From Marivirga salinae (GTDB lineage: Bacteria > Bacteroidota > Bacteroidia > Cytophagales > Cyclobacteriaceae): 64,000 nt of DNA. The stretch lies in assembly GCF_030503855.1 (NCBI RefSeq), contig NZ_CP129971.1, forward strand, positions 3,968,001 to 4,032,000, read 5' to 3'. Shown here one piece after another: positions 47,153 through 57,203 of this stretch; within the stretch, counting starts at the first letter, position 1; each line of letters opens with the position of its first letter. The translations under genes and the position numbers were made by a program. The notes beneath the pieces are model-generated. The model was not told the DNA's origin. It made no database searches and was given only the letters and a program-made list of their open reading frames with translations.

Positions 47153-48208
47153 TTAATGATCCCAATTATACTTGTCTAAAGTTTCTAAACAAGCATTTAA
47201 TAATTGAACGGAATCCAATATATCTTGTTTATGTGCCATTTCAATTACTTGATGCATATTTCGAGTAGGGATAGAAATAGCACCTGCTATTGCTCCATTT
47301 TTACCCATTCTTTGTAAACCAGCTGTATCAGTACCGCCAGCTGTTAAGATTTCAGGTTGCCATTTAATGCTGTTTCTATCTGCTGTTTGCTTCATGAACT
47401 CTACCATTCTGTAATCACAGATAGTCATAGCATCCAAAACCTTTATAGCTGTTCCTGCACCTAATGAAGTAACTTTTTCATGAGCTTGAGCTCCCGGCAA
47501 ATCAAAAGCGATGGTAGTGTCTAAAGCTATTCCGAAATCAGGATTAATCTTATGAGAAGCAACATTTGCACCTCGAAGACCTACCTCCTCTTGCACTGTA
47601 AAGACTACATAAACATCATAAGGGTGGTTTTTTAAAGCTTTTAGTGCCTCAATTAAGACAAATACTGAAACTCGATTATCAATAGATTTACAGTTTACGC
47701 AATCGCCCATTTCAATCAATCCCCTTTCTCGGGTTACGGCATCTCCAACCGAGACTATTTTTTCTACTTCCTTTTTATCCATTCCAAGATCAATAAAGTA
47801 ATCAGTGGTTTTACTTACTTTATTTCTTTCCTCTGTAGTCATCACATGAATGGGTTTGGAACCCATTACGCCTATTACATCCTTTTTCCCATGTACAATT
47901 ACACGTTGAGCAGTTAATGTTTTTGGATCAAATCCACCCAAGGTAGTAAATCTTAAGAATCCATCATCATCTATATGAGTAACCATAAAGCCTATTTCAT
48001 CCATATGGGCAGCTACCATTACCTTTTTTCCTTCAGGATTACTCTTAGCTCTTTTAATGGCATGTACGTTTCCAAGGTTATCAACCTCCACTTCATCCAC
48101 GAGGGACTTAACTTCACTGATCACTAAATCACGAATCCTCTTTTCATGTCCTGGGGCGCCTGGGGTTTCACAAATTTTTGAAAGTAGTTCTATATTAAAG
48201 TTTTTCAT
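47153..48208 (-). CDS. M42 family metallopeptidase
   Basis: The protein has 351 residues. The M42 (tetrahedral aminopeptidase) metal ligands are seen: VAAHMDEIGFMV (His), CKSIDNRVSVFVL (Asp), FTVQEEVGLRGANVA (Glu-Glu), FGIALDTT (Asp) and RNMHQVIEMAH (His). It uses two metal ions to remove N-terminal residues from peptides in the cytosol. The length is standard. It is a single gene, with 425 bases of noncoding DNA upstream. Confidence 0.93.
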   Translation of the reverse strand: MKNFNIELLSKICETPGAPGHEKRIRDLVISEVKSLVDEVEVDNLGNVHAIKRAKSNPEGKKVMVAAHMDEIGFMVTHIDDDGFLRFTTLGGFDPKTLTAQRVIVHGKKDVIGVMGSKPIHVMTTEERNKVSKTTDYFIDLGMDKKEVEKIVSVGDAVTRERGLIEMGDCVNCKSIDNRVSVFVLIEALKALKNHPYDVYVVFTVQEEVGLRGANVASHKINPDFGIALDTTIAFDLPGAQAHEKVTSLGAGTAIKVLDAMTICDYRMVEFMKQTADRNSIKWQPEILTAGGTDTAGLQRMGKNGAIAGAISIPTRNMHQVIEMAHKQDILDSVQLLNACLETLDKYNWDH

Positions 48209-48634
48209 TATAGCTTATTTAATTTTTCCAAAATTAATTGAATTCGGTAGTTATCAATAATTGTGAGGAAAAAGATTTTTTTTTAGGAAAGGGGGAAAAT
48301 GAATTCTTTAAGCACAAAATACATAACTACAAAAGGACAAAAGAAAATAACCAAGATTATTTTACACTCTCAACTAAAGTCTCAATAAGGATAAAATTAA
48401 AAAGGTATATAAAATTTTCAGACTCTAATTGATTCATCAATTCCAAAAGATATAGTTTTAATAAAGCTGAAGTGAACTTTCAACAGGAATGCGATATTTG
48501 TAATTATTTTTTCGCTTTAGCGAAAAACCCTTTAGATTCTTTTAATTCTTTTGTGGCTAAAATTAATAATGTTTGGGCATAAAAAAAGCCGATTGGCGAC
48601 CAATCAGCTTTACATTCAGAATCTATAAATAGAA
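48209..48634. other. 425-base AT-rich gap with a perfect hairpin
   Basis: No convincing gene lies here. An open frame at 48238-48432 starts with TTG and has no family features. A perfect 8-bp stem TTTTTCGC/GCGAAAAA with loop TTTA is at 48508-48527. The right end holds the terminator of the cold-shock gene. The left end must contain the promoter of the M42 gene. Confidence 0.5.
48580..48611 (-). terminator. Terminator of the cold-shock gene
   Basis: An 12-base arm AAAGCCGATTGG (48585-48596) pairs with CCAATCAGCTTT (48600-48611), with one mismatch and a three-base loop. On the minus strand a run of T follows. It lies 24 bases behind the csp stop. Confidence 0.85.
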
Positions 48635-48826
48635 TTATACTCTTCTGACACCAATGGCATTTAAGCCTTTTTTACCATCTGTAGTTTCGAATGTAACTTT
48701 ATCATTTTTCTCGATATCGTCTTCTAAACCACTTACGTGAACGAATATTTCGTTCTCTGTTTCGTCTTCTACAATAAATCCAAATCCTTTGTCTTCATTG
48801 AAGAACTTTACTGTTCCAGTACTCAT
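48635..48826 (-). CDS. Cold-shock domain protein (CspA family)
   Basis: This 63-residue protein is a single cold-shock domain. The RNA-binding motifs are KGFGFI (RNP1) and IFVHVS (RNP2), in MSTGTVKFFNEDKGFGFI and EIFVHVSGLEDD. It is an RNA chaperone. The acidic insert VEDETENE is usual in the Bacteroidota forms. It is divergent from the SixA-like gene, 98 bases from that start. Confidence 0.95.
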   Translation of the reverse strand: MSTGTVKFFNEDKGFGFIVEDETENEIFVHVSGLEDDIEKNDKVTFETTDGKKGLNAIGVRRV

Positions 48827-48924
48827 AAAATAAATTGTTATTAATAATTATAAATTTGAAGCAATATACGTTTTTAGATTTATTCTGTTACTATTGTTGG
48901 AAATTAATTTTATGTGAAGCTAAT

Positions 48925-49407
48925 ATGAAACAATTAATATTACTCCGCCATGCCAAGTCAAGTTGGGATTTTCCGCACCTCAATGATTATAATCGACCTT
49001 TGAACGAAAGAGGAAAAAGAGATGCTCCAAAAATGGCAAAATGGCTTTCTTCACAAGAAATAAAAGCTGATTTAATTATAAGCAGTGGTGCTGAAAGAGC
49101 TAAAAACACAGCTATTGCATTTCAAGCCCTATTAAATACCCCTATGGAAATTGATGACAATCTTTATCATGCGAGCAGATCGAAATTATTGAATATCATC
49201 AAGCAGACTGATAGTAATGTAAAATGCCTGATATTAGTAAGCCATAATCCCGGATTAAATGATTTAGCTGATTATTTACTATCTGGATTTCCAGAAAATA
49301 TTCCTACGACTGGAATTGTAAGTTTCAAATTGGATATACAAAAATGGAGTGAGGCTTCTCACAAGAATGCTTCACTCCATTTCTTTCAGTATCCTAAGAA
49401 TTTATAG
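48925..49407 (+). CDS. SixA-type histidine phosphatase
   Basis: I chose ATG 48925 (160 residues); the frame is open to 48835 but the added 30 residues are hydrophobic noise and the family starts with the strand LILLRHA. The catalytic motif is LRHAKSSWDFP with His9, and the second His lies in LVSHNPGLNDLADYL. The PLNERGKRDAPKMAKWL segment is standard. SixA-like enzymes remove phosphate from His residues of phosphorelay proteins; the target here is unknown. The gene ends directly against the stop of the VPS10-like gene on the other strand. Confidence 0.9.
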   Translation: MKQLILLRHAKSSWDFPHLNDYNRPLNERGKRDAPKMAKWLSSQEIKADLIISSGAERAKNTAIAFQALLNTPMEIDDNLYHASRSKLLNIIKQTDSNVKCLILVSHNPGLNDLADYLLSGFPENIPTTGIVSFKLDIQKWSEASHKNASLHFFQYPKNL

Positions 49408-52170
49408 TTACTTCACCTCAAATCCTTCCTTATGCTCTTCTTTTCCTAAAGTGAATTTCAATTGATATTTCCCCTTAGACATAAAAACATCCCCTATTTT
49501 ACAATTCCAGTTGAAGCTTTGGTAGCCTTTGGATAACTCTTCTTGCCAAGAGGTTAGGCTTTTACCTTCTTCATTCAGTACTTCAATCTTTACTTTTGCA
49601 TTTTTATCTGAATCATGGAATACGGCAATCTCCATCTTTGGTAAATAAGCTTTTGAATAAGGATGCGATTTTTCTCCCCAGTTTTTGCTGAAGCGAATAT
49701 CATCCAGATCGAAAGTCACTAATTTATTCTCTTTATTTTGAGCTATTTTATGTAATGGCTTCACATCGGTAACATAAATACTTCTACCATGAGTACCTAC
49801 AATTAAATCTAAATCTCTAGGATGAACTATCAAATCATAAGTCGCCACATTTGGGATAGCCCCCATGTGTTGCCAATTTTTACCGTCATTGAAACTGGTG
49901 TATAAACCATGATCAGTTCCGATATAAAGCAAACCCGACTCTTTAGGATCTTCATATATCACATTAACAGACTCTTCAGGTAAATCACCACTTATTGAAG
50001 TCCAATTTTTACCAAAATCAGTGCTTTTATAAACGTAATTATCAAAATTATCATTTCTATAGCCTGTCATAGATAGATAAACCGTAGCTTCATCATGCTC
50101 AGAAGGATGAATACTGCTCACCCATAAATCTGCTGGAAGGTTGTTATTGATTTTTTGAATACTCTGCCCTTCTTTCATTAGCCACACATTTCCATCATCT
50201 GTACCTATATAAACAGTTCCGAACTTCAATGGTGATTCGGCTATTTCAGTAATCGTAGCAAAAGGAACATTTCCTTCTTTAGCACCATTGGTTAAATCTT
50301 CAGTCAATGCAGTCCAGCTATCACCTTGATTTAAGCTTCTATAAACTTTCTGAGCACCGATGTACATAATATCCGGATTATGTTGACTCATGATCAATGG
50401 TGTTCTCCAATTGAATCTTAATCTATCCTCTCCAATGTTATGTTTAGGCGTTATGTATTTTCTATCCCCGCTTTCTCTGTTAACTCTGAAATAATTACCA
50501 AATTGATAACCCACATAAACAATATCCGAATTTCTAGGATCAGCATTGACAAACATACCATCACCACCAAAAATGCTTTCCCATCTTCCTCTTACGTTGG
50601 GTACAGTTTTGGAACTTCCCACCATGGTTCCGTTATCCTGCAATCCGCCATAGATATTGTATGGCTCTTCCATATCGACATTTACAGTATAAAATTGACC
50701 TACTGACATGCTATTTTTATGATCCCAGGTGGCGCCTCCATCATAAGTAATATAAAGTCCACCATCATTACCCAACATAATATGCTCTTCATCTTCCGGA
50801 TTAATCCACATCGCGTGATGATCCACATGCACATCGCCAACTGAATCAGTTCTGTCAAAAGTCTTCCCTCCATCTCTGGAAACTACAATCGGTACGCCCA
50901 TCACATAAATGATATCAGGATTTTGAGTGGCTACTCTGATCTCCCCGAAATAATAACCATAAGTATAATAAACCCCTGAAAGATCATAGTCGTGTGTTTT
51001 TTGCCAAGTGGCTCCCCTATCGGTTGATTTGTAGATTACAGATCCTTTCACATCCGTATCAAACAATGCTTGGTTGGCATCCCCTAAATAATCACTTAAA
51101 GCTTTCGGTTTATATGCTCCTGATTCAATGTCTTTTTTGACATTTACGGCATTATATCTTTCAGGGAAATTATTATCCTTCAAATATAGATCTAAATCCT
51201 CATTACTTATTTTGAGAAAATCCTTAACTGAAATTTCTAAGAAATCAGCCTGAGTTAAGCCTTCTTCTTCCTCTTTTTCTTTTTTGGTTTCCTTTTGATA
51301 ATCAATCAAGGCATATAAAATATCCGGATTAGAATGAGAAATATCCAAACCAATTCTTCCTGTAAATTCATCATCTTCCATTCCATTCATGGATAAATTC
51401 CAATCTTCTCCTCCATCGGTTGAACTGTAAATGCCGGAACCTTCACCATTGCCTACAAAGTCCCATGCATATCTTTTGCGCTCCCACATGCTAGCCCACA
51501 ATAAATTTGGATTTTCAGGATGAATGATTAGATCTATGGCTCCGGTTTTATCATCCACATACAATGTCTTTTTCCATGTTTCACCTCCATCAGTGGTTTT
51601 ATAAACTCCTCTTTCTTCATTATCAGAATATAAACCTCCCATTGAAGCTACCCAAACTGTATTGGGATCTTCTGGATGAACCACAATCCTTCCAATATGC
51701 TGACTGCCAGGCAAACCAATATGTTCCCAATTTTGTCCTTTGTCAGTTGATTTATAGATGCCTGAACCGGCATAACTACTTCTGCTGGAATTATTCTCTC
51801 CCGTTCCTACATATAGGATGTTTTCATCACTTGGAGCCAAAGCAATATCTCCTAGAGTAAGCGCGCCCACATTATCAAAAATAGGCTCAAAACTTATCCC
51901 ATTATTTTGAGTATGGAAAAGTCCGCCCGAAGCGTAGGCAATGTAGAATTCTTTGATATTTTTTTCATTTACCGCAATATCCACAATACGAGCACCTTGA
52001 ATAACAGGCCCCACATTTCTTGCAGGATATTTTTTTAAAACCGAAGATTCTGCTAATTTTTTTCTGTTTTCAATTCCTTCCAAAATTGATTTTGCATCCG
52101 TTGGCTGGACTTGAGCTATTAGAAAATAGGGAGTGATTAAAATTAAAACAACAACTAATATTCGTTTCAT
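49408..52170 (-). CDS. Secreted VPS10/sortilin-like beta-propeller protein
   Basis: The protein has 920 residues with a signal peptide ending LIAQ (about 20). Many Asp-box/BNR motifs run through residues 60-760, for example GIYKSTDKGQNW, GVYKTTDGGETW, GIYSSTDGGEDW, VIYKSTDRGATW and VYKSTDFGKNW, which are the blades of one or two large propellers. Such proteins are often annotated as glycosyl hydrolases, but no catalytic residues can be assigned here. A charged helical insert (about 290-360) interrupts the propeller. The C-terminal part (about 780-920) is a beta domain. Probably surface or periplasmic; substrate unknown. Confidence 0.87.
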   Translation of the reverse strand: MKRILVVVLILITPYFLIAQVQPTDAKSILEGIENRKKLAESSVLKKYPARNVGPVIQGARIVDIAVNEKNIKEFYIAYASGGLFHTQNNGISFEPIFDNVGALTLGDIALAPSDENILYVGTGENNSSRSSYAGSGIYKSTDKGQNWEHIGLPGSQHIGRIVVHPEDPNTVWVASMGGLYSDNEERGVYKTTDGGETWKKTLYVDDKTGAIDLIIHPENPNLLWASMWERKRYAWDFVGNGEGSGIYSSTDGGEDWNLSMNGMEDDEFTGRIGLDISHSNPDILYALIDYQKETKKEKEEEEGLTQADFLEISVKDFLKISNEDLDLYLKDNNFPERYNAVNVKKDIESGAYKPKALSDYLGDANQALFDTDVKGSVIYKSTDRGATWQKTHDYDLSGVYYTYGYYFGEIRVATQNPDIIYVMGVPIVVSRDGGKTFDRTDSVGDVHVDHHAMWINPEDEEHIMLGNDGGLYITYDGGATWDHKNSMSVGQFYTVNVDMEEPYNIYGGLQDNGTMVGSSKTVPNVRGRWESIFGGDGMFVNADPRNSDIVYVGYQFGNYFRVNRESGDRKYITPKHNIGEDRLRFNWRTPLIMSQHNPDIMYIGAQKVYRSLNQGDSWTALTEDLTNGAKEGNVPFATITEIAESPLKFGTVYIGTDDGNVWLMKEGQSIQKINNNLPADLWVSSIHPSEHDEATVYLSMTGYRNDNFDNYVYKSTDFGKNWTSISGDLPEESVNVIYEDPKESGLLYIGTDHGLYTSFNDGKNWQHMGAIPNVATYDLIVHPRDLDLIVGTHGRSIYVTDVKPLHKIAQNKENKLVTFDLDDIRFSKNWGEKSHPYSKAYLPKMEIAVFHDSDKNAKVKIEVLNEEGKSLTSWQEELSKGYQSFNWNCKIGDVFMSKGKYQLKFTLGKEEHKEGFEVK

Positions 52171-52265
52171 AAATAGACAATTTTGTGATTGACGAATATC
52201 GAGAATTTATTGGAATTATTTCTTTGAAAATATATGGCCGGAAGAAATCGTATATAATTTACTAA

Positions 52266-53000
52266 TCATTCCAATTTTTTAAAATAGACTCTCACTTGCG
52301 GATTGTTATGATCATCATTTTGTTTTTCATACCAAATACTATTGCTGGCTATGTTGAATGTGATGAAAGGTTCTTCATGGTCTTTTTGATCATAAAAACC
52401 GACTTGTGTTAGTGAACTGTTGGTTTTCCAATATCCAACATTTTGGTCTCCAGTATCATTTCCATTGTAAAATCTTCCATTATCAGCCAGCAAAATCCAC
52501 CTTTTGGGGAAAGCGTATTTATCTGTATTATCGTAACCATTTACAGTCATTTTATCAATTACCCATTTTCCAATTAAGGCATTATCTTCTGTTATTTCTA
52601 TTTTAGGTAATTTCTTTTTTCTGTTTAAAGTGATGTTGAAATGATTAGTCTTATCCGTTAAATAAATTAATTCATCAGAAGCTTTTACATTCCATGTCTT
52701 GATATCATTGAATGGGCTTCCATGCATCATAATCAGTTCATTCCTATCAGGGTTAATCATCCAAGCTTTTTCGCTAACTGAATCGAGCAAACCAACTTGG
52801 TAGGTACCTTCCTCATTAAAAACAAGGTAACGGGTATTTTGATCCAAATAATCATGAATCATTTCATGCCCATTTGCTTTCACAGAGGACACATACCATT
52901 TTCCCATTAGCATTTCTGGAGGTGTTGTGTATTTACAAGCACTTATAAAAACGATACTAGAAATTACTATACAATTGATAAAACGCTTCACTTCAATCAA
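52266..53000 (-). CDS. Lipoprotein with two lipocalin-like repeats
   Basis: The protein has 244 residues. A signal peptide with a lipobox-like VFISAC puts the lipid Cys at residue 22. Two related halves follow, starting with LMGKWYVSSVKANGHEM and LIGKWVIDKMTVNGYDN. Each half has the lipocalin-like pattern of a G-x-W start and beta strands with N/D-rich turns. It should be anchored in the outer membrane. The role is unknown. It lies 34 bases behind the M23 peptidase gene on the same strand and could be cotranscribed. Confidence 0.78.
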   Translation of the reverse strand: MIEVKRFINCIVISSIVFISACKYTTPPEMLMGKWYVSSVKANGHEMIHDYLDQNTRYLVFNEEGTYQVGLLDSVSEKAWMINPDRNELIMMHGSPFNDIKTWNVKASDELIYLTDKTNHFNITLNRKKKLPKIEITEDNALIGKWVIDKMTVNGYDNTDKYAFPKRWILLADNGRFYNGNDTGDQNVGYWKTNSSLTQVGFYDQKDHEEPFITFNIASNSIWYEKQNDDHNNPQVRVYFKKLE

Positions 53001-53034
53001 ATTTCAGTTTTGAAACACTATACAATGTGCTTTA

Positions 53035-55044
53035 CTATCTTTTTATAAATTTTTTGAAAAATGTTCTATTGTCTTCATTAATTAATTTTAAAAAGTACAT
53101 TCCTTCAGGCAATTCTTCAACATTAATCGTTTGTTCCTTATTTAATTCTTGCAAAAAAGATGAGTTATAAAACACTTTCCCATTAGTATCAACAATAGAA
53201 ATTGAACACAAAGTATCATCGATTAATTCATAGCTAATGTTTAATTCATTTGATGTGGGGTTTGGATACAGTTTTAAACTTTTAGCCAGTTCTTGATCAT
53301 TAGATAAAAGCAAATTTGGTATACCAATTCCTGACAAATCAATTTTAAGTTCACTATTATTTGAAGCATTAGAAACAATACTCATCGTACCATTGAATTC
53401 TTTTTCTTCCATGGGCTTAAAATACACTTCCAAAGTATCTGTCTGTTGAGGTTGAATTTGAAAATTGACTTTATTGGCATGAAAATTATCAGGTAAAATA
53501 ACATCCTGAACTTGAAGAACTGCTAATCCAGAATTCTCAATCGGAAGTTTCAAAGTATCATATACTTCAAGCATTACCTCTCCAAAATCATAATTTGTAA
53601 TATTTGAATTAATTATTGATACTGATTCTGTTGTAACATAGACCGTGGTTGGATTAATATCTGAATTGTGGAAAATCTCAATAAATTGATTTCCATCACT
53701 AATATCACCTTTCAACTGGACTAACACCTCTTTTGAATCATTTGGTGCAATATCACCTTCCCAATCAATATTTAGAGCCTCAGAAGACTCAAATCTTTTA
53801 ATATTCAGACCTATACTACCTGTGTTTTTTAAATTAATAGTAAAGTAATCTGATTCAGTATTGACCAAAACATTTTCTTGTGTAGATAAAATAGCTTCAT
53901 CACTATCATCCTTAATGTAAAAATTATGAGAAACAATTTCTTGATCTTCATAAACAACTTGATAAGTCCATTTTCCTTTTGGCAATTCGTTATTTACAGG
54001 CAGACTATAATACCAATATGAAGAAGAATAATTATTTTCGAATTCCTTATCCCATTCATCATAAACAGAACCATCAGGACTAATTAATCTATGATAAAGA
54101 ATTTCACCAACTGTTTGGTCGGCAAGATAAGTGGCAAGTAAAACGGTCTGACCAGCTGAGAAATTAATTTCAGCATTATAAATTTCCTCACTATAGCAAC
54201 CATAAGGAATTGGTGGATTGCTGTGCGTCATTAATTTTAAAATTCGTGGATTTTTATAAGTTTTTTGATCTCGCCACCATGAAGTAGAAGTAGTTGGATT
54301 ACAAGGGCCAACATAAGGGTCAATAAGTTCATTTGCAGCATTATACAATTCAAAATGCAAATGTGGACCTGTTGAAGAACCAGAACTTCCAATCACACCA
54401 AGATACTCACCAGTTGTTACAGCCTCACCAACTGATTTTTCAGTAAGTGAGTTCTCCTTTAAATGCCCATACCATGCTGTTGACCCATCTTCATGAGCAA
54501 TATAAACTGCATTCCAACCTTCAGTATTATTAAAATCACAATTCTTATCATAATTTTCTCCTACCTTATAAATTATTGTTCCCGAGGCAGCAGCAACAGC
54601 AACTACCTGATTATTATTCATTTTCATCCATGGGAAAGGTGAGGAAAATATATCAACACCGGCATGGTTGTAACCACTTGGTAGATCGTAAGAAATAGAA
54701 CCGCAATTATAGTCCTGAATTTGATCAGGATAAGAACTATCATGATCCACATAATTGGATATACCATAATAATCAGGCTCAGTGAAATTAACATTCTGAG
54801 CAACCGGCCATTCTAGTAGCACATGATCATCCTCATATCTTTCAGAATTAATCTTCAGCATTCCACCAGAAATTAGAGAATCTTTAATGTACTGAATTTC
54901 AGCTTGAAATTTTTTATGGATATTTTCTTGATTACAAATAAAGTTCTCTTGAGAAAATTTACCGAAATCAGTGAATTCTACTTTTTGTGCTAAAGTAGTT
55001 ATTGAAAAGAAAATTAACGCTAGGAATGATAGTTTTCGGTTCAT
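53035..55044 (-). CDS. Secreted M23 metallopeptidase with T9SS sorting domain
   Basis: The protein has 669 residues with a signal peptide ending TLAQ (about 20). The M23 (LytM) domain spans about residues 95-245, with zinc ligands in NHAGVDIF (HxxxD) and GPHLHFELY (HxH), plus WYGHLKENS. A beta-sandwich region (about 280-390) and an ASH/HYDIN-like domain (NYDFGEVMLEVYDTLKLPI, IENSGLAVLQVQDV) follow. The end is a type A sorting domain (LKLYPNPTSNELNISY to the ending FFKKFIKR). Such enzymes cut peptide cross-links or Gly-rich peptides; here it would be exported by T9SS. Confidence 0.9.
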   Translation of the reverse strand: MNRKLSFLALIFFSITTLAQKVEFTDFGKFSQENFICNQENIHKKFQAEIQYIKDSLISGGMLKINSERYEDDHVLLEWPVAQNVNFTEPDYYGISNYVDHDSSYPDQIQDYNCGSISYDLPSGYNHAGVDIFSSPFPWMKMNNNQVVAVAAASGTIIYKVGENYDKNCDFNNTEGWNAVYIAHEDGSTAWYGHLKENSLTEKSVGEAVTTGEYLGVIGSSGSSTGPHLHFELYNAANELIDPYVGPCNPTTSTSWWRDQKTYKNPRILKLMTHSNPPIPYGCYSEEIYNAEINFSAGQTVLLATYLADQTVGEILYHRLISPDGSVYDEWDKEFENNYSSSYWYYSLPVNNELPKGKWTYQVVYEDQEIVSHNFYIKDDSDEAILSTQENVLVNTESDYFTINLKNTGSIGLNIKRFESSEALNIDWEGDIAPNDSKEVLVQLKGDISDGNQFIEIFHNSDINPTTVYVTTESVSIINSNITNYDFGEVMLEVYDTLKLPIENSGLAVLQVQDVILPDNFHANKVNFQIQPQQTDTLEVYFKPMEEKEFNGTMSIVSNASNNSELKIDLSGIGIPNLLLSNDQELAKSLKLYPNPTSNELNISYELIDDTLCSISIVDTNGKVFYNSSFLQELNKEQTINVEELPEGMYFLKLINEDNRTFFKKFIKR

Positions 55045-55124
55045 GGGTTTTTAAAATTTAACTTAAATTTACATACAGAAACAGAAACAAACAATTACTA
55101 TATTAATTATGTAGTTATTGTTCT

Positions 55125-57203
55125 TTAAAACCTCACCATCATCTGCACTTTCACTTCCGACCTTTTATTTCCCTCTATTTCCTCATTACCTGTCCCAACT
55201 GTCAACCGATCTATGTATTGAAACTGGGAATATCTGGCCCAGATTTGTAATTTTTTTGAAAATTTATATTGCAATAAAGCATAAGACCGGCTTCCGGTAT
55301 CTTGATAGGCCGGAATTGAAAAAGCATATAAAACATCCTTTTCATAAACATACTGTCTGTTTTCGAAATCATCCGTATCAAATATAGAGTAGCGAGTGCT
55401 CAATCTGAATCTTCCAAAATCAAAATTAATATCTTGAATCAATGCCATTCCATTAGAATATTCTCCTTGCAACAGAAATTCACTAAACTGAGCTCTAGTT
55501 TTAAGAGATACTATGCCCTTCGGCCGAACATCTAAATTAATGATGTAATTTCTCTTTTCTGCATTAGCCAATCCGTACAGATTTGGATTGCCTTCTAACT
55601 CAACATTTCGCTCTTTATTTTCAACTCTGGCTTGGGCATATAATTTAATCTCCCTACTGAATCTATAGGAAATTCTACCTAAAAATTCATTTCCTTTTGA
55701 TGGGCCATCTGCTCGAAACCTCAACCAAGTAAAATTAAAACGATCATAATATCCTGAAAAAGTCAGCTTTTTGAATGGCTGAAATTTCATACCCCAGTAA
55801 ACTCCATTTTCATTAATATTTCTAGTGCTTTCACCAAAGGCAGTTCCGTAAAAAGTATGAAAATCTCTGTCATAATTCCTCACAATAAAGCTGGTTTGCA
55901 AACTAGGAGTAATAGAAGCAATAAATCCACCAATAGCCCCAATACCGCCAGAACTACTGATAGCACTTTCTCCAAATAGATGGAAGTTCCTCCAATAATA
56001 ATTTGCAAAAAGCCCATAATTCTGATTTTGAGTGCCACCAAACTCGAACTGATTGTATTTATTGGGTTGACGGAAAAAGGGTCTATCATAAATAGTATGA
56101 ATATAATTCAAGCCAATATTTAAGTTTTCTCTCTTCGTATTAAACAATAGATTCCCTCCAAAATTTTGTGCTTCTATAGCATTTTTTCCTGCTAATTCTG
56201 ATTCCGTTCTATGAAAGCCTGTTAGTCTGATGGAAGTAAAAAACTCTTCAGCACTTCTAGCTGAGTCCAAATCTACATTTCCATTAATGGGATTATAACT
56301 ATAGAAAGTGGTTAAATCTAAATAATCATTTAACTCAATTGTGGTCGCTACTCCTCTGAAAAAATTGGTTTCCAAAACAGATGTATAAGGCAATATCCCC
56401 AAATTACTTCTTCTTGCAGTAGCAACAGTTTGACTCCCTTTCCCTATTGCGAAACCAGCTCCAAACAATAAGGATTGACCAAATTGTAATTGATAATCAC
56501 CCAATACAATATTTTTCAACCTTCCTTGGTTTTCCAGTTGAGCATGAAAAGACCAATAATCCATCCCATACTGATCTCGAGTTGGATCCCACTTAAATTG
56601 CTCTCCTGCATCTTTCTCTGTAGTAAATCCTATACTAAAATCATCGGTATGTTTCACTCTGAATCGAGTATAAACTCTGTAGGGATCGCCCAAATATTGC
56701 CTTTCTCCTTCATCTGATGAAATATAACCGCGCTTCTGTTCTAATGTCCTGTCCGATCTTATCATCAAATAATTATTTTCTTCATTTAAGATTCTTTGCA
56801 ATAAGGGGCGGTTATCTGCTTGTAATCCTGTTTCTCGAACTGAAACAAATGGGAGGATTTGATAAATAGTTTGAAGGTCAAATTCAGGAATAGCCTGCAA
56901 TTCATAAATACTCAATAAGTCTCCATTCTTAGCTCTATGATCCAAGAAATTATTGATTTGAATATTGGACAGTAACAATAAGGATTGCAAATCTTGTCTG
57001 CTGGCATTATTTAAATTTATTGGAGATTGGTAAAGTTGAAATAAAGCTTCATATACATCCTCATAATTGGTGTTTTCATCCTGTACAGAGAAATTACTTT
57101 CAATAAAATCTTCCAAATCAAACTCTTGTTCTTGCGCATCAGAAAAATAAGGTATTGAAACCAAAAAAAATAAGGTTGAAAATATGAAAGCAAAATTTTT
57201 CAT
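55125..57203 (-). CDS. Outer-membrane beta-barrel protein with N-terminal helix-hairpin-helix
   Basis: The protein has 692 residues with a signal peptide ending FSDAQ (about 24). Residues 50-120 hold a ComEA-like double helix-hairpin-helix (PINLNNASRQDLQSLLLLSNIQINNFLDHRAKNG, read in parts, then LQAIPEFDLQTIYQILPFV). The rest consists of about 20 amphipathic beta strands with turns typical of an outer-membrane barrel, ending in an aromatic residue (KVQMMVRF). In Cytophagales such HhH-barrel proteins are common. It overlaps the start of the PorV/PorQ-like gene's stop by four bases, so the two form an operon. Confidence 0.82.
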   Translation of the reverse strand: MKNFAFIFSTLFFLVSIPYFSDAQEQEFDLEDFIESNFSVQDENTNYEDVYEALFQLYQSPINLNNASRQDLQSLLLLSNIQINNFLDHRAKNGDLLSIYELQAIPEFDLQTIYQILPFVSVRETGLQADNRPLLQRILNEENNYLMIRSDRTLEQKRGYISSDEGERQYLGDPYRVYTRFRVKHTDDFSIGFTTEKDAGEQFKWDPTRDQYGMDYWSFHAQLENQGRLKNIVLGDYQLQFGQSLLFGAGFAIGKGSQTVATARRSNLGILPYTSVLETNFFRGVATTIELNDYLDLTTFYSYNPINGNVDLDSARSAEEFFTSIRLTGFHRTESELAGKNAIEAQNFGGNLLFNTKRENLNIGLNYIHTIYDRPFFRQPNKYNQFEFGGTQNQNYGLFANYYWRNFHLFGESAISSSGGIGAIGGFIASITPSLQTSFIVRNYDRDFHTFYGTAFGESTRNINENGVYWGMKFQPFKKLTFSGYYDRFNFTWLRFRADGPSKGNEFLGRISYRFSREIKLYAQARVENKERNVELEGNPNLYGLANAEKRNYIINLDVRPKGIVSLKTRAQFSEFLLQGEYSNGMALIQDINFDFGRFRLSTRYSIFDTDDFENRQYVYEKDVLYAFSIPAYQDTGSRSYALLQYKFSKKLQIWARYSQFQYIDRLTVGTGNEEIEGNKRSEVKVQMMVRF

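Noticed and set aside
48238..48432. Plus-strand frame of 64 codons in the M42-csp gap
   Set aside because: It begins with TTG, is AT-driven in composition, has no family features and no ribosome or promoter signal.
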